From the NCBI RefSeq assembly GCF_019655435.1, contig NZ_BPFH01000004.1, positions 62,001 to 126,000 of the forward strand: a stretch of DNA of 64,000 bases, in the 5' to 3' direction. Below, one piece after another: positions 62,581-64,000 of this stretch. The notes beneath the pieces were generated by a model that saw nothing but the letters and a program-made list of their open reading frames with translations, ran no database searches and had not been told where the DNA came from. The position numbers and the translations under genes were made by a program. Every line of letters starts with the position of its first letter. Within the stretch, counting starts at the first letter, position 1. The stretch is from Jannaschia pagri. Lineage in GTDB: Bacteria; Pseudomonadota; Alphaproteobacteria; Rhodobacterales; Rhodobacteraceae.

Positions 62581-63837
62581 CTAGGTCTGCGTATCTTGCG
62601 GAATGGCCTCAAAAATGCGGCCCATCTTTGTCTTCACCTTAAAGAACCCGGCGGTGGCATAGGGCCAAGCGGCGGCGTCCCAGGCCCGCACGGGGCGCAC
62701 GACCGGGCTGGGCAGACGCGGTGCAAGGCGATCCAGCTGTTCGCGCGCGGGGCCGACGGGCGTATAGGGCACGACGATCTGTTCCAAGCCAGCGTCCTCG
62801 GCCCAAGCGAGGATATCCTCCGGATCTGCGGTAACTGGACCGGTCTCGCATCGCTCCGCGCAGCGGGCCAGCGCATCCTGTGCCAGGTCGCTGGTAAATT
62901 GCGTCACGTGCGACGAGACGGCCAAAGGCGACCGCCCGTCCGGCGCGATTAGAACCGCCGCCGTCGCAGGTCGCAGCCCCCGAGACCACAGGAAATTCGG
63001 ATGAAGGTCGTCCTCCGTCATCAGCAGACCCGTGCGCAGGGCTGGGTCCCAGGTCGCGTCCTCGGGAACCGGCGCGGGTGACGGATGCTCTGGCCCCTCC
63101 AAGGGCGTCACCTGATCTTCGCGCGCCAACTGATGGCCGAGCGTCTCCGCGTCCCACCGCCCGTCGGTATATTTCGCGATGTTCGAGGCACGCGCCCGAT
63201 ATACCTTGCCCCGGGTATGCAGCCCCGCCACCCACCGCCAGGACAGCGTGTTTGAGGCAGGATCGCCGTCCAAAAGATGCCGCAGAAAGAAGTCGGCCCC
63301 CAACTGCCAGGGCAGCCGTAGCGTGTGCATCCAGATCGAGGCGAACCACATCCGGGCGTGATTGTGCAGGTAGCCCGTCTCGACCAGTTGCTTGGCCCAA
63401 TGGTCAAAGGGAGCGATGCCCGTCCGACCTTCGCAGGCATCTTCCCAAGCGGACCGCAAGCCGCCTTCGGTCGCCAGCCGGTCCTGGGCGCGGGTCAGGC
63501 CTTGGCGGTAGTCCAGCCAGATCGACGGGCGCCGCTCCAACCAGCTTTTGAAGTAGGTGCGCCAGAGGACCTCTTGCAGAAATTTCTCGGCTGTGGAGGG
63601 CGCGTACTTGTCCAGTACTGCCCCGGCCACCTCTGCTTCGGTCAAGGCGCGATGGCGGATATAGGGCGACAGGACACTGACATGGGGGTGTCCCGGCAGA
63701 TCGTGATTGCGCCCATTGGCATAGGCGCGGCCAGCCCCGGGCAGAAACGCATGGAGCCGGTCCAAGGCGGCGGCCCGTGTTGCGGGCAAGCGGACAGGCT
63801 GATCAATGGCGGGCAGGGGGAGTTCGGTCTCTAACAT
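62581..63837 (-). CDS. Photolyase/cryptochrome-like FAD protein with permuted domain order
   Basis: A 418-residue protein. The FAD-binding helical domain comes first (residues about 45-235): LSPYIRHRALTEAEV, EKFLQEVLWRTYFKSWLE, NHARMWFASIWMHTLRLPW, and the WRWVAGLHTRGKVYRARASNI region. A domain resembling the photolyase antenna (alpha/beta) comes last: LLMTEDDLHPNFLWSRGL, DPEDILAWAEDAGLEQIVVPY and ATAGFFKVKTKM. In usual photolyases this order is reversed. It probably binds FAD; whether it repairs DNA is unknown. Confidence 0.75.
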   Translation of the reverse strand: MLETELPLPAIDQPVRLPATRAAALDRLHAFLPGAGRAYANGRNHDLPGHPHVSVLSPYIRHRALTEAEVAGAVLDKYAPSTAEKFLQEVLWRTYFKSWLERRPSIWLDYRQGLTRAQDRLATEGGLRSAWEDACEGRTGIAPFDHWAKQLVETGYLHNHARMWFASIWMHTLRLPWQLGADFFLRHLLDGDPASNTLSWRWVAGLHTRGKVYRARASNIAKYTDGRWDAETLGHQLAREDQVTPLEGPEHPSPAPVPEDATWDPALRTGLLMTEDDLHPNFLWSRGLRPATAAVLIAPDGRSPLAVSSHVTQFTSDLAQDALARCAERCETGPVTADPEDILAWAEDAGLEQIVVPYTPVGPAREQLDRLAPRLPSPVVRPVRAWDAAAWPYATAGFFKVKTKMGRIFEAIPQDTQT

Positions 63838-64000
63838 AGGGCGGCAGTTAGGCCAGCCGGGTTATCCGTCCAGGTCCCTTGCCCGGGGGCGACCCTGCAC
63901 CGCAGGGCTTGGAATTGCTCTTCGTTACGAGCGTGTCGCGGCACCACCCGCTTTTGGCGCGGGACTGGCAAAGGATCGCTTTGCCGACATTGGGCGCAAG
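63838..64000. other. Right edge of window, no supported gene
   Basis: 163 bases. A plus-strand frame is open from 63852 to the edge with a protein-like stretch, but no start codon with a ribosome site can be seen, so nothing is called. Confidence 0.4.

Noticed and set aside
63852-64000. Open plus-strand frame at the right edge
   Set aside because: Protein-like for about 35 residues but without a visible start or enough length to support a call.
1-64000. CRISPR arrays, tRNA or rRNA genes, insertion sequences
   Set aside because: No regularly spaced repeats, no T-loop/cloverleaf pattern in the gaps, and no transposase or integrase frame were found by eye; a covariance-model search would be needed to exclude small RNAs.

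Overview
The window is a high-GC alphaproteobacterial chromosome segment. It is most likely from the order Rhodobacterales (Roseobacter/Paracoccaceae group). The reasons are a complete Rhodobacter-type gene transfer agent (GTA) cluster followed by cysE, a pyruvate dehydrogenase operon whose E1-beta carries its own lipoyl domain, a TTAA-N7-TTAA (CtrA-type) motif, and a urease operon padded with small Rhodobacterales-style genes. No rRNA, tRNA, CRISPR array, insertion sequence or integrase was seen. Long antisense frames are common at this base composition and were not annotated.

Layout. 1-5377: end of a cytochrome c maturation operon (ccmF end, ccmH), a DUF2087 protein, an enoyl-CoA hydratase, fabF and mltG. 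5402-6329: two related small exported proteins on the minus strand. 6330-20457: a regulatory leader, then the GTA genes g1-g15, all open, packing from terminases through portal, protease, capsid, connectors, tail tube, tape measure, baseplate hub and peptidase to the 1297-residue megatron. 20528-21346: cysE. 21385-25113: pdhA-pdhB-pdhC (minus). 25358-36354: ftsB, then a block of central carbon genes (fba, pgk, two gap paralogues, tkt) mixed with ridA-like, GNAT, a 47-residue membrane peptide, DUF808 and an old-yellow-enzyme-type reductase. 36510-47931: zapA and housekeeping genes (bioY, purF, cvpA, radA, alr, dnaB, pyrE, pyrC). 48025-55617: urease operon ureDABC-EFG with extra genes inserted. 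55636-56841: a VOC protein with its WYL-type regulator and a strong palindromic operator. 57317-63837: tatD-holB-tmk-dac on the minus strand, a SPOR lipoprotein and a photolyase-like protein.

How it works together. The GTA genes would build a small siphovirus-like particle that packages host DNA. The carbon block shares a GTTA-N-CG-N-TAAC-like palindrome upstream of gap1, gap2 and (weaker) fba, which points to one regulator of glycolysis/gluconeogenesis. The urease genes mostly overlap by ATGA or similar, so they are probably translated as one coupled unit, with a break and a possible second promoter before ureC.

The most interesting signals are two intrinsic-terminator structures in the GTA transcription path (one in the leader, one between g2 and g3), a photolyase-like protein whose domains appear in permuted order, a small Cys/His-rich secreted peptide gene broken by one nonsense codon next to a CtrA-like site, and the pair of unrecognised exported proteins.
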